DNA from: Zingiber officinale
Lineage: Eukaryota; Streptophyta; Magnoliopsida; Zingiberales; Zingiberaceae
Direction: 5' to 3'
NCBI RefSeq assembly: GCF_018446385.1
Contig: NC_056000.1
Location: 51,864,722 to 51,928,721, forward strand
Length of the DNA: 64,000 nucleotides
A program made the translations under genes and the position numbers. Below are positions 33,974 to 45,242 of this stretch, one piece after another (position 1 is the stretch's first letter; each line of letters begins with the position of its first letter). Below the pieces are notes generated by a model. It made no database searches, was not told where the DNA came from, and was given only the letters and a program-made list of their open reading frames with translations.

Positions 33974-34866
33974 TGTTGGACCCCGTGGTAGTTTTGATGT
34001 GATCAATCATGTTAAGTTAGGTCATGTTATGTTTGATCCTTATGTCTAAGTGTGCATGAGCTTAGAAATACAAGAAGTCGAGCGGAAGATGCAGCTAGTA
34101 AGAAGGATGGCACGGGAAGGGAGCCGACGGGCCCAGTGCATCCGAGGGATGAGGTGCTGTAGAAGAGTACACCGGTGGGCGAGAAGGACGTGCGCGACGT
34201 TTGAGGGACGAGAAACCAGAGTAGAAGCCTGTTCGAGGAAGAAGGCCGGAAATTGAGTTCGGGTGAACCCTATTTCGGTTGGTTGAAATCACCCAGACGA
34301 TCGGAGCAGCGGAAGAGCTAAAATAGAGTTATGGAGCTGTTGGAGGCACCTTCAACAAGAGTGGAAGGCGCCTTTGTGACCTTCAGGCTGAAGGCTCCTT
34401 CAACCAACCATGGAAGGGACTTCCAACCCCATGAAAGGCGCCTTCGACTAGGAATTTAGCCATTGGCAGTGGATAAACGTTTATCCACTGCTGCCTCGCT
34501 GGAGGCGCCTTCCACCCTATTGAAGGAACCTTCCAGTCACGGATAACTTTTCCCAGGGGGTATAAAAAGACCCCTGGACCTAGGAAATAATCAATCAACT
34601 CTTGTTTTAATTTCCTAGTAACTTTCTAAGCTTTCAACGAGTGTAAGAGGCTTCTCCGCCTTCAACGAAGGAGATTTTCTTTAAGTTCTTTCATTAGTCT
34701 TGGATTAATAACCACTTATGTTGTAACTAAGTAAACTTGGTGCCTCTTCTTTCTAGTTGTTATTTTAATTTATTATTATAGTTGCTTTTAATTAGACTTG
34801 AAAGAACGGGAAAGATATTTCTTTTTCAGGCAATTACCTCCTCTTGCCGACCCTGCTGCGCCAACA
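33974..34866 (+). mobile_element. Solo LTR, same family as 8,308-9,242
   Basis: It begins tgttggaccccgtgg and ends ctgctgcgccaaca (893 bp). It shares with the other copy the head (gtttgatccttatgtctaagtg), the GGCGCC palindrome array (34,335-34,545), the ggataaacgtttatcc palindrome and the tataaaaagacccctgg box at 34,561. Flanks are gggca/gacat; read with one lost base they fit a ggcat/gacat duplication, so the TSD is imperfect. It splits Tat2 near a sequence equivalent to Tat1 position 24,460. Confidence 0.85.
34335..34545. repeat. Array of GGCGCC palindromes in the second solo LTR
   Basis: About eight spaced copies of motifs near GGAAGGCGCCTTC, ending some 20 bases upstream of the TATA box at 34,561. 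Confidence 0.8.
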
Positions 34867-37819
34867 GACATGTCCTGCAAAGCCTTCACTTTACTTGGAT
34901 TTGCCTTGATTCCCCGCTCGATCATGATGTAATCAAGTAAGCAATCACTCTTTGCCCTAAACAGGAACTTACTCGGGTTCAGTTTAATTTTGTACGTCCT
35001 TATGGTTCGTCATGTTTTTTCGATATCTGCCCAAAGGTCAGTGGCTTGGAGTGATTTTATTAATATATCGTCGACATATACCTCCATATTCCGACCGATC
35101 TGCCGTCGGTACACCTTGTTCATCAATTTTTTGTAAGTGGTGCTAGCGTTCTTTAGTCCGAACGACATGACGTTGTAGCAATAGGTTCCGTCGGCCATAA
35201 TGAAGCTAATATTCTCTTGATCTTCCTTAGTGAGAGGCACTTGATGGCAGCCCTAGTATGCATCACGCATGCAGATTAGCTCACAACCTGCCGTGGAGTA
35301 CACCATCTAATCGATACATGGCAGGGGATAGAAATTCTTCAGGCAAGCCTTGTTCAAGTCGCGGAAGTTTCTGCAGATCCGCCACTTGTTGCCCGGCTTG
35401 GAGACCAGTACAACGCTGCCAGGCAGCTCGGAAATTGAACCTCGCAGATGTGACTGACCTCCATCCATTTTCTATTTCCGCTCGGATGATCTGATTTTGC
35501 TCCGAGATGAAATCCCTCTTCATCTGTTACACTGGTCGTGCATCTGGTCAGATGTGAAGCTTGTGCTATGCCACGCACGGCGAGATGCCCGGGAGTTCAT
35601 GAGTTGACCAGGCAAATACATCATGGGGTTGCCTAAGGTAGGCGACCAACTCTGCCTTCCTCTTATCTGCTAGGTCGGTGGCGACAAATGTTGTGGCTTC
35701 CGATCGGTTAGGATGAATCTGAACCTCCTCTTTTTCATTATAAACTAGCGTAGGAGGTTTCTCCATGATTGTGTTCACCTCAAAACGCTGGGTTTTTCGA
35801 GCGACCTTTGTCTCAGATTTAACCATCTCGACATAGCATCGCTGAGCGGCCAGTTGGTCGCCTTTGACTTCACCCACTGAATTGTCCACTGGAAACTTGA
35901 TCTTCTGGCAGAAGCTGGACACTACGATTCGGAACTCGTTCAGGGCCGGTCGACCCAATATTATATTGTAGGCTGACTGTGTATCTACCATGATGAAGTC
36001 CGTGGTCCTTATCCTCTTGAGAGGCTCCTCTCCAAGTGATATGGCTAGCCGAGTCTGGCCAGTCGACAATACTTCATTGCTCGTGAACCTATACTGTGGG
36101 GTCATCATGGGATGTAAATTGCTCCAGTCGATTTGTAGCTAGTCGAACGCCTTCTTGAAGATGGTGTAATTAGCTATTATCGCTTGGATGATCAAGCCAT
36201 CGTCGTAAGGGATCTCCATTCCCTCTAAGTCTTGAAGGTCAAAACTGATCTCTGGTCCCTCGACCTTCTCCTTGCTGCATCCTATATCATGTATCTCTAA
36301 TCATTGGGCATGCGGCGTCCTCGTTCTGTTGGAATCGCCATCGGTCGGTCCTCCGACTATCATTCCGATTTCTCCCCGAGCCACATTGCTTCAGTTTTCC
36401 TCCTCTCGAGCTGAAGGTTGAGCCCACTCAGCCAAAGCCAAGGCAGAACTTGCATTACCTCTTCGTTGAGGCTGGCGTTGACACTGCTCGGCTGCCGATC
36501 TTTCTTCTTCTCGTCACTCGTTTGATCGACGTCGATGATGCTGATCAGGAGAGGGTGAACAACTGTGATATCCTGGAGGAGTCAGTCGGCTTGAAACTGA
36601 CCTCAAGCCGTAGCAGTCCTGGATATTATGTGTTACTAAACGATGGTAGGAGCAAAACAATGATGCCCATGGCTTACCTTTCACAGCCTTCGGCTGCTCT
36701 GCTTCCACATGCTGCACAGCATGGGCTCGGGGCTCTTGGTGTGGTTGCATTGCTCTCACTCGGGGGCCCTTTGGTGGTTGATGGCTACTGATAAACCATG
36801 GTTCAGGGGCGGTAGTATATTTAATGGGCACTTCCTTTCTTTGTGTCGTTTGGGTCTCGTCCACGTTGATATATTCGTTGGTACACCTGAGCAGGGAGTC
36901 GAAGTTTTTTGGCGACTTTCGGATGAGTGAGCGAAAAAATTCGCCTTCTGTAAGCCCTTGTGAGAAGACACTTATTAGTATCTTTGGGGTGACCAATGGG
37001 ATATCCATGGTCACTTGGTTGAATCTCTTGATGTAGTCCCTTAATGTCTCCTTGGGCCTTTGCTTTACAACGAACAAGTTAACGTTCATTTTCTAGTAAC
37101 GACGATTGCTGGAAAAATAATACAGAAATGCCACCCGGTAGTTCTTGAAGCTATGGATTGATCTGATCGATAGGCGTCTAAACCACTTCTATGCTGATCC
37201 AGAAAGGGTGGTGAGGAAAACTCAGAACTTCACTCTATCGGTGTATTGATGGAGCATGGCTGTGTTGTCAAACTTAATCAGATGGTCCTGGGTTAGTTGT
37301 CTCATTGTACTCCCCGATTGTTAATGACGTGTAATGTCGTGGTAGCGGGTTGTCTAGGATCCCTTGAGAGAATTGTCTGTTGATCCGTTCGGGGGAATGA
37401 TCAATCCTTGGTGTCTTTCCCTTCGGTCCGTCCCGAATAGGCGCATCGTCTAAGGAAGATCCTTGCTCTCTATCCGCTCGACCTTGTTCCTTTGAAGGGG
37501 TGTGGAACAACGCTCGGTGAAAGGAGATACACGCATTTGGTGCATCCCTATATATGTCGGTAGGCTTCTTGTTTGGTCCCCGTGCAGATATATTTTCCGC
37601 TCAGTCTCTGTAGTTGGCCTATTGTCCCGCTACTAACGCTGAGGGTTCATTTGCTTGGCGCTCGATCATCGCCTGCTATTGCTGCTCCACCATCTTGGCC
37701 GCTCAGACTAGTATCAACATGTCCAACTCCTCCTTTGTCAGTGTCACGGTCGTGAGTCATCCAGTGTCCTCCATCTCCACATTTCGGATATAGATTAAAT
37801 TTCCACAGACGATGCCAAT

Positions 37820-38664
37820 AGGATCCTGTTTGAAAATGGTGAAGATAATTGGCTGAGGATGTGACTCAACAGTTGTCCTCGTGAAGACTCCGCTCTGCTA
37901 TGCAAAATCAAGAGCGTCAGTGTCGGGCTAGGGAAGAGATCTCCGACATTGGCTCTCTGACGCTCAAGTCAGTCAATGGAATAGTAGAAAGACGGCAAAG
38001 AACTGTAGCAACGACAGGAGCTCAAGCACAAATAACGCATACCTCCGTCGGTGCATGGACCCCCCTTTATATAGTGCTCTAGTAGCAGACGTGCAAATTT
38101 CTCAAGATGCGTGCACATTTTTCCAACTGTCATATGAAAAGAAATGTCACGAAAGTGTCTTTGACACTATTCCTTAATAGAGCGTGCAAATCTCTGACAT
38201 AATAGTAGAAGCTTCCATTGTACGATTTGCTTGTTGACCATACCTCCTGTCAGTGACACTGATTCTCAGAAGGATATGATGAGCTACGCAAGGGGTCTTA
38301 TTGCTTGGCCGAGCAAGGGAGCCACTCTACCAGGATTTCCAACCCAATTGCTCAAGGTTGTTTTTCTCCATGGGCGCTCGGCTTAGTAGTTTGTTCCTCT
38401 CCCGGTCGGACAGGTCCGGTTGGACTAACTTTCATTTAGTCATAGTTGTGAGCATCTGATGCCCTCTTTATAGTCGCCCTGGCCGGACAAGCGATCTGTT
38501 CAGTTGAGCCTCGGGGTCGATAGGGCCCTTCATGCTCGCTCGGCTCGTTGCCATCCGTTGGGCCAACTTTGGTGAGCCGACGATTTTTTATCTTTGACCT
38601 CTATGTCGACTACTGTTCCTACTTTTGATTTATACTTGGTGGACTCCTTTTACCCCCACATTCA
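37820..38664 (-). mobile_element. Tat2 5' LTR
   Basis: It begins (g)gatcctgtttgaaaatgg just after a Tat-type primer-binding site (ttccacagacgatgcca at 37,801-37,817). It has the same internal plan as the Tat1 LTR: an acctccg phrase, then a minus-strand TATA box at 38,065-38,075, then U3. The right end is taken as acattca at 38,664, next to a microsatellite. This is the edge of the transposon cluster. Confidence 0.75.
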
Positions 38665-38665
38665 T

Positions 38666-38667
38666 AT

Positions 38668-38703
<36 letters not shown>
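38666..38703. repeat. AAT/ATT microsatellite
   Basis: About 12 trinucleotide units directly beside the Tat2 LTR edge. Confidence 0.95.
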
Positions 38704-39074
38704 TCATCAATTCAATAAAAATTGTCAAAATTTTATCCATTTTATTTTATTTTATTCAAATTCAATATCAATATTTATGCTGGAACCGTTTCATCCACTA
38801 CTTCTACGATTCCATGAATGCGCTTCCCCATTAAGCATTCTTCTCCAGCTTGCTTTGCAGAAAGGGCGATCGATCGAGCGGACGAGGAAGAAGAAGGAAG
38901 AAAGACGAGGAACAAACAAATAAATTCCATTTTCTTCTTCTTCACGAATCTTTCCTACTTTTTAGGGTTCTTAAATTGCTAGATCTCTTTATTCGATCGA
39001 TTTCGGTATTTTCTAGGGTCCGATCGCTCACTTTGCTTGCTGGACACGGTTCTAGGGTTTCTAGATTTGAATCG

Positions 39075-40052
39075 ATGAACGATCCGACGCAGATGATGAT
39101 GAATCGTGGCTTCGGGATCTGGCCCCCTCCGGCGCCGGAGGATCCGATGGGGTTTTCCAACCCCTCCCGGATCCCTCCGCCCTTCGCCGCCCCAGGAGGA
39201 GCCATGCCCGGTCGCATCATGAACTGGAAGGCTAAGACGGCGGCGGATCACCGCAAGAAGAAGGCGGCCGCCGCTGCGGGAGGCGTGCCACTAGGTGGCG
39301 GTGGCGTGGCTGGCGTATACAATCCGCCCGCGCTCCAAGAGCTCCAGTACGAGAATCGTGTAAAGGCGCGCCGGTTCTACCCCAAGAAGAAGTTCGTTCG
39401 TTCCGCCCCTTTCGCCCCCCGGAATACGACCTCCTTCCTCATCCGCGCCAAGAAGTCCGGAGGCATCGCCCCGCTGGTCTCGCCATGCCCCGTCACGCCG
39501 GCGGTCCTCCCGACTCCCAAGCTCTCCCCGACGCGCGAGGACCTCGCCGACATGGTCAAGGAGGAGTGGGGCGTCGACGGATACGGCTCCATGAAGGGCC
39601 TGATCCGTCTCCGGTCTCCGAGCGGCCACGAGATCCGGCCCGGCGAGGAGGAAGACGACAACGACGAGGAGACGTCGAACGAGAGCGACGTGGAGGAACA
39701 CTTGGAGGTCGAGCGCCGGCTGGACCACGACGTGAGCCGGTTTGAGATGGTGTACCCCGGTGAGGAGCACGGGCCGGCCTCCGAGCTCCTGGAGAGCAGG
39801 GTGAACGGCCAGGATGTGCACATCGCGCAGCTCGAGGAGGAGAACATGACGCTAAAGGAGCGGCTTTTCCTGATGGAGAGAGAGGTCGCCGATCTGAAGA
39901 AGCGGGTGCTGCTGCTGGAATCCATCAACGGCGTCAGGGAAGAAGACGACGACGACAAGAACAATAACCACGACGGCAACGACGCCGCCGAGGAGGAGGA
40001 CGGCGAGGAGTGCTCGGAAGGTAGCAGCATCGGGGCTGCCATGGCGGAGTGA
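39075..40052 (+). CDS. Conserved plant coiled-coil protein (PRLI-interacting factor A-like)
   Basis: A single-exon gene encoding 325 residues. I chose the ATG giving MNDPTQMMMN because the open upstream part (from 38,850) reads like a purine-rich 5' leader, and conserved-looking sequence starts here. The Pro/Gly-rich start is followed by a basic block (ENRVKARRFYPKKKF, 93-107) that could act in nuclear targeting. Next come SAPFAPRNTTSFLIRAKKSG (110-129) and GVDGYGSMKGLIRLRSP (166-182), an acidic stretch (191-212), a Leu/Glu-rich coiled coil (about 248-283) and an acidic tail. The pattern matches plant proteins annotated as PRLI-interacting factor A, as I recall. Molecular function is not known to me; a nuclear, protein-binding role is inference. 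The codons are GC-rich. Confidence 0.85.
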   Translation: MNDPTQMMMNRGFGIWPPPAPEDPMGFSNPSRIPPPFAAPGGAMPGRIMNWKAKTAADHRKKKAAAAAGGVPLGGGGVAGVYNPPALQELQYENRVKARRFYPKKKFVRSAPFAPRNTTSFLIRAKKSGGIAPLVSPCPVTPAVLPTPKLSPTREDLADMVKEEWGVDGYGSMKGLIRLRSPSGHEIRPGEEEDDNDEETSNESDVEEHLEVERRLDHDVSRFEMVYPGEEHGPASELLESRVNGQDVHIAQLEEENMTLKERLFLMEREVADLKKRVLLLESINGVREEDDDDKNNNHDGNDAAEEEDGEECSEGSSIGAAMAE

Positions 40053-41715
40053 GTCCACACCTCCTCAGTGGTTCCTTCTTCCATCTCTTCTTCTCCTTCT
40101 TCAGTAGATAATCCATGTGCCGGAATTCTTGCTTAGATATCAAATTGTATCTTTTGAATAGTAATCTTGTAGAAGATCTGCCTTCTTATGGTTTGCCTTC
40201 GTATCGTATGTTAATTCTGTGAATTTACTTCTTAAATTTGTGTAATCTTGAACAATTTGATTTCTATTTTCCTTTTGCACTGATTGAACTTGCAAGATCC
40301 TCTCGATGCAATTGATTTCTATTTTATCATTCTAATGCGTGTCTGTGTTCCTATGTGCTCTTCTATGCCTATATCAAGTTAGTGGGCAAGAGTGAGGAGC
40401 AAACAAGAAGGAAGAAGATGCAAGAACATGATTTTAGAATTTCAATCAAGCGTTGGGTTCCTACGAGCAAAATGGAGATCAAGTACAACAATCACTGACG
40501 GGTAAATTTATTTAGTTTTTTTTTTGGTAATTTTGGTGTTTGAGTTATGAGTCGTAGATTATACAATATAGTACTTAATAGTGTTAATAGAAATTTTTAG
40601 CTACTGTAAGATCGACTTTTATAATTGTTTAATCGTCTGTAATATACAGAGCATGTATGAAGTGTAGTATACAGTAAAAATAATTGTGGAACGGCCGCAT
40701 TAACTTATCTCACGTGGTAAAAAAAAAAATACTTTCATTCCTGTGCTTCATAATTAATACAGAAAAGATAAATTATGATAAAATAAATCATATCCATAAT
40801 CAATACAGATAAATTATAATGATTAAAAAAGTAAATGATAGATAGGATGAGTTTACATGAATTATAAGAATCTATGCTCTGCTAATTTCAAGATTCAATC
40901 TCAATCCATCACTTACCAACTCGGCTAAGCGTGTGAAAGCCCATTAACTGATCTCATGATCACCTAGAAGAGATAAATTAGGAATACATGTGGTGAGGTC
41001 TTAGGCAAAGGATGACTCATGAACCTTTGTTTATTATTGACAAAATATTACTGTGTTGGCTATCTGTACCATGAGTAGGGATCCTCTGGTCTACTATATT
41101 AATTGGAAGGATTTAATAGTCGTCATTTGTTAAATAGGTGGGGATCATTGAATCTCTCTAATCAATGTTCCTGATCTAGGAGCGGACTAGGACAGACGGG
41201 ATCAGAAGATCCCGTTTGTTATATCACACTACGAGAAAAAAAATATTAGAGATGTCATAATAAATATAATCCTTTATTAGATACAATAACATCAAAAATA
41301 AAAATATTTTAATGTAATATCAAAAATAAAAATATTTTTAAAATAAAAATGGGTTAAGGTGGAATAGAATATTATTTTGATAATAAATAAAAAGGAAGGA
41401 TTAATTTATCTGTGATATTACTTGTTTATATGTATATAATCCTCTAGATACACCAACATCAAAAATAAAAATATTTTTTCTAAACTTTTTGATTTCTCTC
41501 TCATAGTTTCTGCTGAAGTTTTGTTTTTTTTTCTTTCTTCCTGTTTTTACTGTTTTCCTCCTTTCCGGCGAAGCTTATTTTTCTTTTTCCTTATCTCACC
41601 GTCGAAGCTTTTTTCCCTACTAAAGCTTTTTTTCTCCTTCTTTCCGTCGAACATTTTTCTCCTCTCCGGGTTTCTTCTTTCTCCCCTATTCTCCTTCTTT
41701 TTTTTTTTCTCTATC
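40053..41715. other. 3' UTR and AT-rich intergenic region
   Basis: The first few hundred bases should be the 3' UTR of the gene before it. The remainder is AT-rich with repeated catcaaaaataaaaatatttt words (41,270-41,480). No gene seen. Confidence 0.6.
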
Positions 41716-41994
41716 CAGAGGCATAGCTAACTTGGATCGGGAGGGTGCGATCACCCCCCTTTCAAATCTGGAGAAAAAAAATTAATACAGATAAAAAAAA
41801 TAAAAAAGATTTACTTATAAATCTAAAAGTATTTGGACTTTTATGAAAAAAAAATTTCATCTTATTTTTTCCTAATTTTATTTTTGTCTTCAAAATCCTC
41901 CGTCGCACATTGCTTCCATTGTCATCTATATTGTTGTCGGCTTGTTGTCGCACGTCGTTACCATTGCCGCTATCGTTTGCTTGGAGTCATTTAT

Positions 41995-42085
41995 CTCGGT
42001 TTTGCCGGTCGAGATTCGAACCCCAGACTTCAAGATGACAATACTTCATGTGCTAGCCACCAGACTCATCTGAAAGAACTAGTCA
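41995..42085 (-). mobile_element. Possible tRNA-like SINE head
   Basis: The minus strand has GGGGTTCGAATCTCGACC, which fits a polymerase III B box, with TGGCTAGCACATG upstream as a loose A box. No duplication or tail was defined. Confidence 0.35.
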
Positions 42086-42518
42086 AGTATGTTAAATGTT
42101 TATACATATTGAGGTGATCAAATACACTTGATGTTTGATTTGTTATAGGAAGATGATCAATTTATTGACGATCATTCAAAAATTTAATTAATCAATTGAA
42201 TTATATCATTTATTACATGGATAGATTGATCGTATAATTTATACTAATATTTTATAATAACCATATGTATATAAAATGAATCATTTTATGATAAGAATTA
42301 AAATTGGATAGTTATATACTAGAATAGTATATTTTTATAATATAAATATTTGACTTTATATATCTATCAATATGTGTGAAAAATAAAGGATAATTAACTC
42401 TTAAATTAGTTTATCAATTTTTGTTTATTATTTGTTTTTTGAATATGAATTATTGAAAAAAATAATCATTAAATTAGATGATTATGTTTATAAAATATTA
42501 TGTTGATGATAAATTAGG

Positions 42519-44895
42519 TGAAATAGTAATGTTGAGGTATTTTAAGAAAATATGAGATGAACCTATTTCAAACAAGTCATCTCCCTCTACACCACCTCCT
42601 TCTCCTCTGCCTCCTCCACTAGCTCCTCTTAATGCTAAATCAAATAAGTATCCTAGTAATCCTAGGCTAAGAAAGCACAAATTCTTAAGTATAATGTTAA
42701 TAAAAGAGAGATTGTTCAATGTTACTATTTACAAAAAGGTCCTTTTTAGCCTAAGAACCATGAATTTCTTGGCGTTCTTGTCCAAAAGAGAAACGAAGAT
42801 TTTAAGCTATATGATTTAGTCTTCATCCTAATTGACTAGAATACAACATTACAAAAGATGCAGCTTTCTATCTTTATTGTTATTTTATTCAAAGCGGATC
42901 ATGGTAGTCAAAGTGGTGGTGATTCTTTTGTTACGGAGGGATTTAAAAATTAGAGAAAGAAAGAAAAATTTCTTGAATATGTTGGAATCAGAGCATCATT
43001 CACAATAGGTGTATGATGACAACTTATGACTTAATGAATCAAAAATAACATATTAAAACTTGTTTGTTCAATCAGTCTAGTCAGGTAGCTGCCAATTATC
43101 ATGTTCGTTTGACAGTATCAATTGATTACATAAGATTTCTTGTGCATCAAAAATTGACATTTCATGGTCATGATTAATCAACAAATTCACTCAATCATGA
43201 TAATTTTCTTAAACTATTAAGATTTATTGCTGACCATAATGAGGATATCAATAGAGTTGCACTAGACAATACTCTCTCAAATCTCAAATCTCAAATTGGC
43301 ATCGTTTGATATTCAACAAGATATTATCAGATCCATTGTCTATTTAACCACTAATTCTATTCTTGGAGATCTTGGTGATGAATTATTTGCTATATTGGTT
43401 GATGAGGCTTGTGATATATCTGTTAAAGAACAAATGACAGTTGCTTTACAGTTTGTAGATGAAAGGGGAAATATTGTTGAACACTTTCTAGGCATTGTAC
43501 ATGTAAGCGACACTACTACCTTATCACTTAAAACTACTATTGATTCTTTGTTGTGCCAAATGGATTATCTATATCTAATTTGCGGTGTTAAGGATACGAT
43601 GGAGCTAGCAATATGAGAGGAGAATTTAGTGGATTAAAAAGCTTAATTATGATGGAGAATAAGTCTGCTTATTATGTTCATTGTTTTGCTCATCAACTGT
43701 AACTTACACTTGTAGCTGTTGCTGAAAATCACATGAGAATTTCTATTTTTTTTTATATGTGGTTGCACAATCGAGCAATATTATTGGAGCGTCATGCAAG
43801 CGAAGAGACATACTTCATGAAAAATAATTTGAAAAAAGTTATTAAAGGAATTTGCAATAGTGATATCTTCACTGGACAAGGTATGAATCAAGAAAAGACA
43901 TTCAAAAGAACCGGTAACACACATTGGGGTTCACATTACAATACATTGTTAAGTTTGATATGCTTGTATCATTCAGTTATTAATGTCCTTTTATTTGTTG
44001 AAGAGGAGGGAAAAGATCACATGCAAAGGGTGCAAGCAAATAATTTGTTGAAATTGATTGGAAAATATGAATTTATATTTCAGATGCACTTAATGAAAAA
44101 TATCTTGGGAATCACGAATGATTTATCGCAAGCTTTATAAAGAAAAGATCAAGACATTATAAATGCCATGATTCTTATAAAATCAAGTAAACATAAACTG
44201 CAAACTATGAGAGCTGATGGTTGAGATTTGTTACTAATGAAGTTTCTTTATTTTGTATTAAATATGAGGTAGTCACCCTACACATGGAAGACTTGTTCGT
44301 CTTTCATGGGAGATCATGATGAAATATTGAAGGAAGGATAAAACTTTAATATTATCGCGTCGGAATATCTTATAAAGTGATAGATTTATAACTTCAAGAG
44401 TTGAACAGTCATTTTAATGAGATGAACACGGAGTTGTTGTTGTGTATGAGTTGTCGTAATCCATCAAATTCATTCTCTGCTTACGATAAGAGAAAATTAC
44501 TTCAGTTTGCTCAGTTTTATCCATTTGATTTTTTTCCGATGGAGTTAATTCATCTTGAGCTCCAACTTGATAATTTTATTTTTGATATGTGGAATACCAA
44601 TCAATTATCTAAGGTTATGGGGATTAGTCAGCTTGCTAAAAGGATGGTTCAATTGAAAAAACATTGTCTGTATCTTTTGGTATATTTACTTTTAAAGTTA
44701 GCATTGCTATTACCTGTTGCAACTACAATTATAGAGAGAGTGTTTTCAGTGATGAAATTAATGAAAACCTCACTTTGCAATCGATTGGGAGATGATATGA
44801 TAAATAATTATTTGATACTATATATTAAAGGAGATGTATTTAATATCATTGATAATGAAGTTATTATTCAGTATTTTCAAAACATGAAATTATGA
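42519..44895 (+). pseudogene. hAT transposase (zinc finger MYM-type 1-like), broken
   Basis: Three main fragments lie in three frames: 43,296-43,616 (LTTNSILGDLGDELFAILVD), 43,733-44,140 (GNTHWGSHYNTLLSLICLYH) and 44,401-44,895. The last holds the hAT dimerisation region (ERVFSVMKLMKTSLCNRLGD, then YLILYIKGDVF). The N-terminal part from 42,519 is recognisable (SNPRLRK, near 42,650) but full of stops. Proteins of this kind (DUF4371 plus hAT C-terminal region) are common in plants as dead or domesticated transposases. The frameshifts argue against a working gene here. Confidence 0.85.
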
Positions 44896-45242
44896 AGAAT
44901 GATATTGTAAAAACATATGAAAGTAATATATGACTTTTATTATAATTTTCTATGTTGTATTATTTTTTTAAGTTATTAAATTCACCCCACAATTGAACAT
45001 ATGTATTTATTTATTTATTTATTTATTATTGAACAGAATTGGAATCCCTAGTCTGACATCTTACAGCAATATGGAAAAATCCTCAAACCGGGAGACGCCA
45101 TAAACACTTTGTCAAATTTGGCCCTCAGAAATGGAAATAATAAATCTACCTTCTGCTGCATTCCTCCTCTTCGTCTACTCGGCCGCCGCTCCCTCGATCC
45201 CCTTTCTCCGGACCCGTCCCAGATCTCGGCGTCTGGATCCCG

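Larger units (their letters stand above)
32746..37510 (-). pseudogene. Tat2 Gag-Pol remnants
   Basis: Recognisable pieces share long stretches with Tat1, for example VYVDDILIKS (near 35,060-35,090), PVLAKPIAGEPLWIYLSS (near 33,740) and IHSDSQLIAQQLSGTFEIN (near 32,940-32,990). Frameshifts separate Gag, protease and reverse transcriptase. Stops and two insertions split the rest. No part can encode a working polyprotein. Confidence 0.85.
32746..38664 (-). mobile_element. Decayed Tat-lineage retrotransposon (Tat2), truncated at left
   Basis: Minus-strand homology to Tat1 runs in order. The LTR is at 37,820-38,664, with the primer-binding region just left of it; Gag fragments are at 37,274-37,510 and 36,514-37,089; protease to RT start at 35,566-36,108. 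Reverse transcriptase follows at 35,281-35,523 and 35,010-35,240 (YVDD present), the RT-linked RNase H region at 33,429-34,010 and the second RNase H at 32,746-33,428. Pieces fall in all three frames, so it is older or more damaged than Tat1. It is interrupted by a solo LTR (33,974-34,866) and a SINE (33,061-33,234). The old Copia element cuts it at 32,746; integrase and the other LTR must lie left of the window. Confidence 0.85.
41716..44990 (+). mobile_element. hAT-type DNA transposon remnant
   Basis: The left edge is proposed from cagaggcatagc at 41,716, which resembles the CAGAGGC-type ends of plant hAT elements. Transposase remnants fill 42,519-44,895. I did not find a matching inverted end on the right; around 44,980 the sequence becomes AT-rich and then host-like. 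The right end is therefore uncertain or lost. Confidence 0.6.

Noticed and set aside
38850-39074. 75-residue N-terminal extension of the coiled-coil protein
   Set aside because: Low-complexity, leader-like sequence; conserved-looking sequence starts at 39,075.
39291-40143. Long minus-strand frames opposite the coiled-coil gene
   Set aside because: Shadows caused by GC-rich codons of the real gene.
41227-41245. cactacgagaaaaa, resembling a CACTA transposon end
   Set aside because: No matching inverted end, target duplication or transposase nearby.
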